Assembly (NCBI GenBank): GCA_949710005.1
Contig: OX453281.1
Span: 21,577,061-21,641,060 of the forward strand
Direction: 5' to 3'
Source of the DNA: Ricordea florida
Taxonomy: Eukaryota; Cnidaria; Anthozoa; Corallimorpharia; Ricordeidae
DNA length: 64,000 bases
Part shown: positions 46,101-58,100 of the stretch, piece after piece
How the letters are laid out: each line of letters begins with the position of its first letter
Position numbering within the stretch: the stretch's first letter is position 1
Position numbers and translations under genes: made by a program
Notes under the pieces: generated by a model
Databases searched by the model: none
Seen by the model: the letters and a program-made list of their open reading frames with translations, nothing else
Told to the model about the DNA's origin: nothing

Positions 46101-49100
46101 ATGGGATGGTCTTTCTGGTGAAAAGTGCATAGCAGGTTTATTATGCGTTTCAGGAAGGTACACCCCCGAGGAGCCACTTAACAGGCATGGTGAAGGTGAT
46201 CAATGAGGGATTTCAACTTTTTCCTCTTGCAAAACTTCTTTGACGCCCATTTTCTTGATAAGCGCTGTTAGTCGTTGCAACGTATCTTGTGGAAGACAGG
46301 CCCGCATACTGTGTGAATCCAGCTCAATGCCCAACACACTGAGACACGTAGAGGGGCCCCTCCAACTTAGCTGGATGTAAAGGAAGACCAGGGTCAGAGC
46401 ACAGCTTGATGGAAGACGCCAGATTAATTTTGTAGACTGAGGTAATGGGTGGTCATCTAAGTAATGAAGAAGCAAGTCTACATCGTAATTGTCAGGATTC
46501 ACTCAACAAGGGGAAGGACCATGTCCACAAAGAACTTGTTGCCCCTCCTCATACCCAGTAAGTAGCGATCCTCTGGGTAGATGGCCACATTCCTGTATGC
46601 ATACTCCATGTTGAACTTTGCCATTAAGTTGTCCCAGCCACGTAACATGAGGCCGTTAATGAGGTCATCAACCTTGATATATTCCAATGAGATCGGATTT
46701 TTAGGAATACCATAATTCACACTCAACCCTTCTGGACTGGACAAGTCAAGGATAGGACGCCATTTCCCAAGCTGGCTGTTCCTTGGGATAACTCCAGAAT
46801 GACTCACAACTGAGGTTACCGAAGGGTGGGGTGCTGAATGGGCGAGCAATTCTGCTTTTGGAAACTTCAGTGTTAAGGTAGGTGTCAATAACTTGGGAAT
46901 GAAGGGACAAGGATTGCTTGTTAGAAGAAGCTCACTGCAAGGGAGACGAAGAATTAAGGCCAACACGAAACCTGTCACAGAGCCCCGCCAAAACATGTGA
47001 CACCAGAGGCTGGACAGAAGGCTGGAGTTATCCCAAGGAACAGCCAGCTTGGGAAATGGCGTCCTATCCTTGACTTGTCCAGTCCAGAAGGGTTGAGTGT
47101 GAATTATGGTATTCCTAAAAATCCGATCTCATTGGAATATATCAAGGTTGATGACCTCATTAACGGCCTCATGTTACGTGGCTGGGACAACTTAATGGCT
47201 GGTGAAGGAAGAGGCAGTGAAGGTTGCCCCCGTTTATATGCCAATATTGAGTTATGTATTTTTGCTTCATGGTAGAATGGAACGCAACCTATCGGTAATT
47301 GCTTAAAAAGTTTCACACTTTTCGCTTTTGTGTCACCTCCCAGTATTACATGGGATTCGCATCTCTGTAGCCTGAACACTTTCTGAATGTTTTCTACGGA
47401 ACAGGATGTCCACACAGTTAAGGCATACAGCATTGTCTGTTTAATCATTGCATTAAATAGAGCTTCCTTTGATCAAGAGGCAGTGAGCAAAGAAAGTCAA
47501 AGAGGCTAAGAAGTACAAATTTTGTTGGGCGAAAAATGGCCTTGTGTATCTTCGCAAATCTGAAGAATCCACAATTTACAAATTCGCCGACCTTTCTGAG
47601 CTTAACAAGAAATTTAGCACGGCCTCAGAAGCTGGAGTGAACGATCACCTACAGAGCTAAGTATTCATAGTACCTTTTATATTTTATATTCTATCATTAC
47701 GAAATAATCAAGTTTGACTACTGAAATGCCTACAAAGACCAGTGCTAAGCAACAACAGAAGTTAAATAAATCTCTGTTAAAAGATTTACCGTATTATAGT
47801 TTCAGAGGTAACTTAGTCCTTGTCCATGGCCAATTTAATAATTCACTCAACTGTGAGCTCCCGACTAAACGAGATCTAGATAAACTCCATAGCTTATATG
47901 ATCTGGATTTGTTTAATTTGAATATGGCCTTTGATACCAACCAAACTGATATTGATGCTTTAATGAGCCAATGTATTAGAAGCCGATATTTTTCTCCACA
48001 CAGTTTTAAGCAGTTTACTAATAATCTTACGCAGGATCAAATTGAATCTAATCTTTCAATTTTTCACAATAATATTAGAAGCCTTAATCGTAACCTCGAA
48101 AATCTAGTGACTCATTATTTACAAGAATTAGGTATTCACTTCAATATAATAGGTGTCACGGAAACTAAAATCACCAATTCTAATGAGAATACAGGCCTTT
48201 CAAACATACCCGGTTACATTTTTGAACACGTTCCAACACCTCTGGCATGTGGTGGTGTAGGCCTCTTTGTCGATGAAACACTTAGTTATTCAGTTTTAGA
48301 GAAAACTTCCACCGAATCTTTCCAGGCATTGTGGATAGAAATTTCTTTTGTTAAGAAAAAAAACGTAATCTGTGGAGTCTTATACCGTCAACATAATTCT
48401 CCAGAGAGCTTTCTTAAATACTTGGATGAGACTATTGATAAATTTACTTCGGCAGGAAAGAACTTATGTCTCTTAGGTGATTTTAATTTATGTCTACAAA
48501 AAATCGAAACCTGTAATTACAGTCGCGACTTCTTACTGGCTCTTCAAAGTTGCTATCTCCTTCCAACTATTGACAAACCAACACGTGTTCACAAAAATTC
48601 TGCAAGCTTAATCGATAACATTTTTGTGAACAATCTTGAGCAGGTGCTAATCAGCAGTAATCTCATTACTGATGTCAGCGACCATTTTTCGCAGTTTTGT
48701 ATTTTGACATCAACAAGAGATAAAATTAAACGGAAGCAAATTAAAAAACGCGATCTTTCGCATTTCAATCCCGATAGTCTTAACAGCGACCTTGCTACGA
48801 TCGACTGGAGTTGCATTATTAAAACGCACGCAAATAATGTAGACCAGCTATTTTCAACTTTCTATAGAAATTTTAATAAAATTATAAATAGACATGCACC
48901 GATTAAAACCCTTTCTCAACGTAAGATTAAACAATTTTCTAAGCCTTGGATTACAAAAGGTATACGAACGTCAATCAAAGAAAAAAACAGACTGTACCAA
49001 ATTGGCGACCAGGAAAAGTATAAATATTACCGAAATAAAATTTGCAGTCTTATACGTTTGAGTAAGAAACACTATTACTGTGCCTTTTTTAATAAAAATT

Positions 49101-52100
49101 TAAGTAATATGAAAAAAACATGGCAAGGCATAAATGAATTATTAAATCGCTGCAAAAGAAAGTGTAAATCTGTTAGTAAATTAAAAGACCCAGATAACAA
49201 CAATAACCTAACTAATGATTCCTCGCGTATACCTAATATCTTTAATAAACATTTTTCAAATGTTGGGAACATTTTAGAAAGCAAATTACCACCGGCAGAA
49301 CATCCCTTTACAAAGTACCTACGAAACTCCACATCGCCAGAACATTCGTTTTTCTTCAGACCTGTAACTCCATCCGAAATTCAATTTCAAATTTTATCTA
49401 TACCAAATAACAAATCGCATGGCTTATACTCCTGTCCTACTCAACTTCTTAAATACTCAAGCGAAGTCATATCTCCAATTCTTTCAGATATTCTCAATAT
49501 TTCTGTCTCTCTCGGGGCTTACCCCCAAAAACTTAAAACATCAAAAATCATACCTATTTTCAAAGCTGATGACGAGACCGACACTTCTAATTATAGGCCA
49601 ATTTCATTATTATCAAATTTCAATAGAATCTTCGAAAAAATTATGTACGACAGAATGAGAGACTTTATTGAAAAGCACAGCCTATTATATTCGTCTCAAT
49701 ATGGTTTTCGTCAAGCTCACTCAACCCAACATGCTATTCTTGATATGGTAGAAACTATACAAACCAATATGGACAAAAAACTCTTTTCGTGTGGTGTTTT
49801 TATTGACTTAAAAAAAGCCTTTGACACTGTGAATTATACTATTTTACTTGATAAACTAAATTATTATGGCTTCCGTGGAATTGTCAATCAACGGTTTTCC
49901 TCTTATTTATCAAATCGTACACAAAGCACTGAAATCGGCTCTCATATATCTAGTAAACTAAATATCAGTTGCGGCGTACCCCAAGGTTCTGTCCTAGGTC
50001 CACTTCTCTTTATGCTTTATATAAATGATATCCAATATTGTTCCAGCAAACTCCAGTTTTTCCTTTTTGCTGATGACACTAATGCTTTTCATGCTCATAA
50101 AGATTTAAAGACACTGGAACTAACAGTAAATACAGAATTACATAACTTGTATAACTGGCTGACTTCAAACAAACTTTCTCTGAATATTAAAAAGTCAAAC
50201 TATGTAATTTTTCGTCCGTACCAAAAAAAACTCAACTACGATCCCGAGGTTAATAGTTTTGACAATGAAAGCAATAAAAACGTTACCCTTGAACGTAAAA
50301 ACTTTATTAAATATCTTGGACTGTTAATCGATGAAAATCTATCTTGGAAGACCCATATTTACTCTGTTGCAAACAAAATAAGTAAAACAATTGGGCTAAT
50401 TGCGAGATTAAGACATATTGTTCCCACTTGCACCCTCCTAAATATTTATCAGTCACTAATTACACCTTATCTAAGTTATGGTTTTATCTCTTGGGGCAAC
50501 GCGTGTAAAACTTTCCTTGACCAAATTCTTGTCCTTCAAAAACGTGCACTGCGTTTAATATATTTTGCTGAAACAAACGACCATGCAATACCTTATTTTG
50601 TAAATGCAAAAATTCTACCTTTACAGTCTCTATATTATGAATCCGTTTGTAGTCTTATGTATGATATAAATAAAAACACTGCTCCGGATAATATTTTGAA
50701 ACTCGTTTCTCGAATTTCTAGTGTTCATACTTACAACACACGTGCCTCAACTTCTGAACATTTTTATACTAAAGAATCTCGACTCAATGTCAAACGAAAT
50801 GCTTTTTCACGTGTTGGGGTCAAAATTTGGAATGGGATACCTCAAATTCTTAAAGAAAGACCGAAAAAAGCTTTTAAAAGATCACTAAAAGAAATGCTAC
50901 TTGATATCCTTTTAACTGAAGACTCCTATTATATTGATGTGGATGCGATCATCGTGAAAATGAAGAAGTAATTCTCTTTTCTGTTATTTTCATTTCATTT
51001 TATTTTTAAAATTTCACTTTAATTGTCCTTGAACTTAAGTTGAATAGTATTTATTTAATGTCAAATATCTATACTTATATCACATCCAATTTCTTTCTTT
51101 TCTGGTATTTGTCTAGTTTGTATGTAAATTATGTAGCCTGGCCTGCCTCGAATAGCCTTGCTAAGTGCAGGCCAGTCCCAATGTATCTTTTGTTATATAT
51201 TTAAATAAAGTTGTTGTTGTTGTTGTTGTTGTTGTTGAGCGTCTAATTTTCCGCAACAAAGGGATTCTCTGTGCTAACTTCTTGCATAGGTCAGCCACGT
51301 GCTAGTGAAAGGAAAGCTGACTATCGATCTTCACCCCATACAGTTTGTGCGAGTGTACAAGATTTAGTTCAGAAAACTTTAAACGTAACTGAACAGAGGA
51401 ATGTTTTTCATTTTCTTCAATTGTTTTCCTGTAGCAAGCATAGATTTTGCTTTGGACTCGTCTAACAACATTTGGGCAGATTAGATAATGAGTACATTAG
51501 GTTAGCCAATCAGACTGGAGAATTCATGATTGTAGGTGACATGGTTTCTTCTGACTAATTAACAATAAGACCCGTAGCCCTTGAGGGCGAAGGGTCTAAT
51601 TGTTTTAGTATCACCCAACTAGTCAGACAGAAAAAGCAATAATAAAAGAAAGTTGAAAGAAAGATTTATTTGGGAATAAAACAAAAGAAAGCGCCACGAA
51701 TTTCGCTACTCGGGGACTATTACTAATAGTCCTCTAGTAGCGTAGCCAATCAGATTGCGGCATTTGCATTAGTCCACTAGTTGGGTGATACTTATGCCGA
51801 GTAACCACGGGATGGCCTAGCACTCATTCTGAGATATAGAAATTGGGATAGGTGTATGCCTTGTCTGGACCCCATGGGAACTGAAAAAGGGTGATTTTTA
51901 GTTGATTGTTTCAGCCATTTTATTGGTCATTTTTTTCTGTTTTCTCACTGAAAAACATCGGTTTTTATTTCCGTCTGCATGGTATACGGTTTCTCTGTAT
52001 TTCCTTTTTTTTACCATTTGGTTTTCGGTTTTTGGCAAATATACAAATGCTTTTCTTGGATTTCAGTAGTGTCTGACAAGTGACTGATTGTTGCAAGTTT

Positions 52101-55100
52101 CAATTGAATCATATTCACAACCAATTCCTCAAAACTTCAATGCAGAATTCTTGGTTTTCTGTGGTGGTTTTCAGAGATATAAGATAGCTTTTTGCAATCA
52201 CAAAATCCCCCCCCCTCCAAAGTCTTCAGTTGCAATTAAATGTAGGTGTTTTGTGAGTTCTTCTAAAATGTGAACGAAGGCTATAGATGAAGTATGCCCC
52301 AGATGTCACAAATCAGGTCGATTAGGGACCATAAGAGTTTTGAAAATTAGGGTGTTTAATACCCCCATTCACACCAACTTAACATGTTTAGTTAAACCAG
52401 GTTTTGAAACGTGAAAATTGGTAACCAAACACTGGAACACGGGCTGTTACACATGATTCAAATAAACTCGTACATGTTCTTTCTCTTTGTGCTAAATTTG
52501 TAGTCGACAATGGTGAGTATGTAGCTTTTATAAAGGCAACAATTTTAAACCATGTTTAACTAAACAGTATTTAAACATGTTTAAGCTTTTGTGTGAACGG
52601 GGCATAAGTCTTTGTTTTTGTAATTAGTTTTCAGTTCAATATGTGTAGTGGTTTTATGGCTTTTGGTGATTTTCCAAGTAGTTTTTCAATGTCGTATAGC
52701 CCCCAATACCCCCTTCGATTAACCCTGTGAACAGACTATCCTTCGTTTCTTTGGGGAAGGAAAAATACTCCTAGGTGTTTCATGCAAAAGAAACGGGCCT
52801 CGCAGCTAATGAACACCTTTACATGTAGTTAGGATTTAAAAGGTGAAGTTTTTACTTTACCATATGTGTAGGACTAACCAAAAGACTCTTTAGTGAACTT
52901 CCCCAAGTACATCTGTTACTTGCAAGTAGACAATTTCTTTGATCAGAAATGTTCTCATTGGAGAGTGTATGAGAAGGCCAAGGTCTAAGAATTCTATCAG
53001 TTATTATTATTGAGTTTTGGAAATTGTATAGCGGGATTGGCACTTCACAGGGCTTCAACTTTTAAACATACTGCAAACTCATGTACTTGTGTCTAATGTA
53101 TCAACTCCTATCTTACGCAATGTTATTGTTTTAATGGGATCAATTAGGAGCTTCAAGGGTACATTAGCGATAAGAGGTGTGCTCCGTACTACCTGGAAAG
53201 CTCTGACGGTAAGTGTTTTACCTAGTCTTGAAAGCAAAGGGTACATACTGTACAGGGTATAGAATTATTAATAATTAGAAAATGTACTACATGTAGAAAA
53301 AGAAGAAGAAGAGGAAGCATTTATTAAATACATTTTGCAGTCTCACAACTGAATTGCATGCATTTAATAACTTAAGTGAAATGAAATATGGATATAATAT
53401 AAATATGAATGTATAAAAAAATTTAGTTCTTTCCATTTGATCCTGTGGTACGTATTATTTGTAACTATGCATTGGCTGAAAAGTGTATTTTAAATGAATT
53501 CTTATATCTATTGGTTCTGATAACAAGAAGTGCAAACAATTGATGTCTCCTTAGCTAACTTATGCTCACTATTATCCATGATTTCCTGAAATAGTTCTTT
53601 GCCTATAAAGGTTTCTCGTCTGTCATACAGAGGCATAATATTAGCCCTTGTTAACACGTTTCTATATAAAAGATCTGGGAACATTATTCCAAGAGCCCCT
53701 TTTCTGGATTCTTTTGATTTGCTGTGATGGTGCACGCAACGACGCGATGGCATCTGGCAAACAAGTTTCCGGCTTTTTGCGGAAAAAAACTCTCATTTAT
53801 CAAAACAATAGCAACTTTTGCTGCGCTCGAAGACTAGTTTCCAAACTTTGCATGAAATACCAATTTTGTGAGCACAAAAATTTGTGAAGATGACTACAAG
53901 ATACATTGGCATGAAACACCTGGAATGCAAATTCTGGGACAGACCAAATGCAAGAACAATAGAATTGTATAAACAACGAATTGTCAATATCTGCGCGCTT
54001 TGGCTGCTTCAAAAGAAAAAGTCTTTGTGAAAGGAAACTAAAAATGTGTCCATTTTCTGTCTTGAATTGTATCATTTTAAGGAGGCTAAATTTAGTAACG
54101 CTGCAAAAAAAAAAAAAAAACCATCAACAATCACATCCTGCATACCTCAGCTAGAAAACTGTGGTTTTGACAAACGTGGATTTCAAGAAGTAACGGTTAA
54201 CATAAGCAACAAAAATTGTTATGAAAGCTCGAAGTAAACAGATTTGTAGCGTTCCTTGTCCGTTCTGACTGTTGATCTTGGAGTAAGTTTTGTAAATTTT
54301 CTTTTGGCAAACTCAGTCGGAAACTGAGTCCTAGGTGTTTCCTATTCGTGACTTTCACTTTTAATCATTTTTTCTCCTCTGTTGTAGTCATCTTCACAAA
54401 TTTTTGTGCTCCCATATTGGTATTTCATGCAAAGTTTGGAAACTAGTCTTCGAGCGCAGCAAAAGTTGCTATTGTTTTGATAAATGAGAGTTTTTTCCGC
54501 AAAAAGCCGGAAACTTGTTTGCCAGATGCCATCGCGTCGTTGCATGCACCATCACAGTGCAATATCCAGATCTTATACGTGACTAGCCAGAGCGCACGTA
54601 GAACGTTGCTATGTTATAATGCTCAACTGGCCCACTTTTTTGGTTTTAATGGGCTTTTGGACCTCAAGATGCAAAATCCCAGGGAGAACACTGTATGCCA
54701 TACTGCTGTATGTATTATAAACACCTGGTTGTAATATGAACATGCCATTTAGGTTAGCTCCAACTTAGGGAAACTGCTCTTTGATTAAAAAAGGCAAAGG
54801 TGCACACGAGCCTTCAAGGCCCACACGGCTGGAACTTATCCCCCTGGATGGGATGCTAGTCCATCGCAGGGTTAACCCCAGCATTGTGTCGCTGGTACTC
54901 ATTTATACACCTCGGTGGAGAGAGACAGTGTGGAGTAAAGTTTCTTGTCTAAGGAAACAACACAGTGTCAGCACCAGGGCTCGAACTCCGGAAGTCAGAC
55001 ACGCTAACCACTTCACTACTGTGCCTCCACTCTGTGATTTAAAGGCAGACATTAACTGTGCACTGTTAATAGGTAATTTCCAGGTCATTTTTGGTAATGC

Positions 55101-58100
55101 TGTACATGTAACTTTTTTCAGTCCTAAATCGCTGTATACCAACACTCGTTGGTGACACACTTTCCAGTGTGCTGAAGACTTCATCCGGAGAATCCGTGAC
55201 AAACTCAGATGGAGAAAATGTAACAACAACAGCTGTGGAAGAAGGATCGCTGTGAGTTTAATACTTGATTCAGTAGTGCTCCAATCAATCTTAACAGTTA
55301 AACAAAATTCAAAACTAACTGTAAAAATAACTAATACTTTTTCAGGCTGTTTTGAGCAGATACTTCTGTTATGTTTCTGACCACAGTGCATAATACTTTT
55401 TCAGGCTGTTTTGGGCATATACTTCTGTTACGTTTCTGACCACAGTGCAAAAATACAACGTATTTTGTATATAGGGATTCCCTGGTTTGCAGTGATGCAA
55501 AATTACGTTAATTTTTTTTCTGCGGTATTTTGGTGATTTTTATTTGAAAGTACGGTACTGCAGTATTGCAAAACCAAATTTTGGTGTTTTGGTAAATCTT
55601 GATGCGGTATTCTGTTATTTTTACTTTTGTCCGGGCGCTATAGCGTTGTTTGGACCCCCCTAATGTCCCTCTACATAAAATCCTGACCAAAAAGATTTGG
55701 ACAGTTTCCTACATTTAAAACAAACTCTTTGTCTTCCCCTTCCCTCCCCCTCTTAGCAGTGTTGTTACGCTGTTGTGTTTGTGCAGTCCGAAGGATTCCA
55801 GTTGCTATCAACATTACTAGACGTGGGTGGGGGGGGGGGGGGGTCTGCAAATGACAATGAGAGCTTGATTATGGAGTGTGGTTGTAGATATGTAGAATTA
55901 CAAATATACACGAGTTAATGCCATGATGTGCTTTGTGATCTTTTTAGAGCTGTACAGGCCTTACTCAATCTGCAAAATGTTGGGCAAAAGGTAATGGAAT
56001 CATTTGCCTAAAACCTTGAGATCCAAGAAAGTTAGGCTTTCAATTAGGAACCAGAACCCAGCCATTTACACTGAGTTGTTTTCATGGTCAAAAACTCTTC
56101 TGCACGCAGTCTTTATCCACTCAGTTGTATAATAGCAGCACGCACTGGCAATGTAATCGTAGTGGTAAACCTGGAATGGCATCACAACTGGATGGAGATA
56201 AGGGGTTGGGTGGGTGGTAGAAGGGGGAAAGTAAGGACTTTCCAGTCCTTGGTGATTTATGCTGCAAAAACGGGGAATAAGGTAATGCCATGTAAACATC
56301 ATGGTTTGTGTGCTTGTTTTCTCATTTACCAATTACTTATATGTTACCCTTTATCACATGAATGTGAAGAAAGTGCTCTTGCTGCTGGACCATCTCTGCT
56401 TCCCCCCACAGTAGACTGTTGACAGTTAGTGTGTAATGTATACATGTTTAGTTTCAATATAAACCAGCTTACATCTTAAGGAATGAATCCTACCATCTGG
56501 TTGGCTTATGTGCTTGTTGCAAGAAGTGGACAAGAATATAATGAACCCTGTTGACTGTTGACTCATAGCTAACTTAAACTTTACTTAATATGGAGTAAAT
56601 GTGAAATGCTTTGCACCTTTTTATGGGCTTTGGGTTATGCTAAGTACTTTGCATTGTTTAACGGAATTCATGTATTCAACAGCCGTGGACACACAGTGCT
56701 AATTAAATGTTTCCTCTTTGATAGGTTATAGCTGATGTACAGGCATCTTGGTACTGGATTTTAGGGTAAGTAATTAGTATAGATACTCAAATGGCTTTGA
56801 ATGCAATTGGGAATAAATGAGCACAAGTACATTTTCCAAAGATTGAGAAAATTGCTTGAGCCTATAGGGCGAGTGGATTTCATTGTCTGAAGAAATAACA
56901 TGTGCTTATCTATACAAAATTGGACTCAAACCGTTTGATTACTTGTTAGTAATATACATGCAAAGATTTCATTTCAAAGTTCTTCACTCAATTTCAACTT
57001 TCTGCACTGTTTGGAATTGACACTCTTAGCCAATCAGGGTTGTCAAAATTTTTGCATGTATATTATTAAGCAAAATACATGTAGTAAAGGACGATGATTG
57101 AATCATGTCAACGTCATAAAATGGTCAGGGGTATTACCTTATTTCATGAAAATGGAACGGACGTATTTCGCAGGAATAACGGTAAATTTTGCCGGATTTG
57201 TCCAAAAATTCATTATAAGGTAACCAAATTTCGCTAAACTTGTTAAAGCACTGATCTCCATAAGTCTCAGAATCGGCAAGACTGAGTTTAATTTTCTATG
57301 GTAGTGTTTTCCATTACACTGAACAAAACCATATGACAAGAAGAAACTGTGCACAGTTTGACATGTTCCTTTGCAATAAAGTAGAGCTATATAACAGTAT
57401 TACATGACACCATTGAATTGCGCGCTTACATCTGAAGGACATTCCCCATTTCTTCAAATGGGTCTTCACAGGAGCCCAAATTGATTAAACAAATTGTACA
57501 GCAGGTTATTAATTTTCGCATGGTTAATTTTTGCAATAACATTCTTTCGCGAGACTTAAATTTCACGATTTTCATAAAATTGCAAAAATTGCAAACGTTA
57601 CGTCCTGCAAAAATAATTAACAATGAGGTAGTGCACAGGAATTGGGCTCATCGAAAAAGTTGATACAGGGAGTTATGCCTCCCTATGAAAATAAAGTAGC
57701 TGAGATTGCAAGCATCAGCACTTTGTTAGAACTAATGGAAGGACCATGAGTTGTGCACAATGCATATTGAGAGTGTGAGTGGAAGTGAATTCAGCGAAGG
57801 AGAAGCTTTTGTGTACACACTGGAGAATCAGGGTGGCTATGTGAAAAATGTATCTTTATTTATTGTAGTTAATAATTATGCTCTTTTGAAATTTGACAAG
57901 TACATACTGGAGCTTAAAAAAGTACATTTTTTGTTCATGAAACTTTAAACAATGGTTTTCTTTTTTTAATTTTTTATAAGAGAACTAGTGGGCAGCACAC
58001 AGTAACTTGTCTTGTGGAGCTGAGTTTGTTAATCGACCGGTTTCGTCTGCTAGTGAGACTTCATCAGGATAAAAACTACAAGATTATAGGAACATTGTGG

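Larger units (their letters stand above)
47490..51240 (+). mobile_element. Nearly complete CR1/jockey-group LINE
   Basis: The unit has the C-terminal end of ORF1 (47490-47660), an intact ORF2 (47726-50971), a short 3' UTR and a (TTG)n tail (51212-51237). The 5' part of ORF1 is missing, as in normal 5' truncation. Short-repeat tails like this are usual for CR1/L2/Rex-type elements. No target duplication found. Confidence 0.85.
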
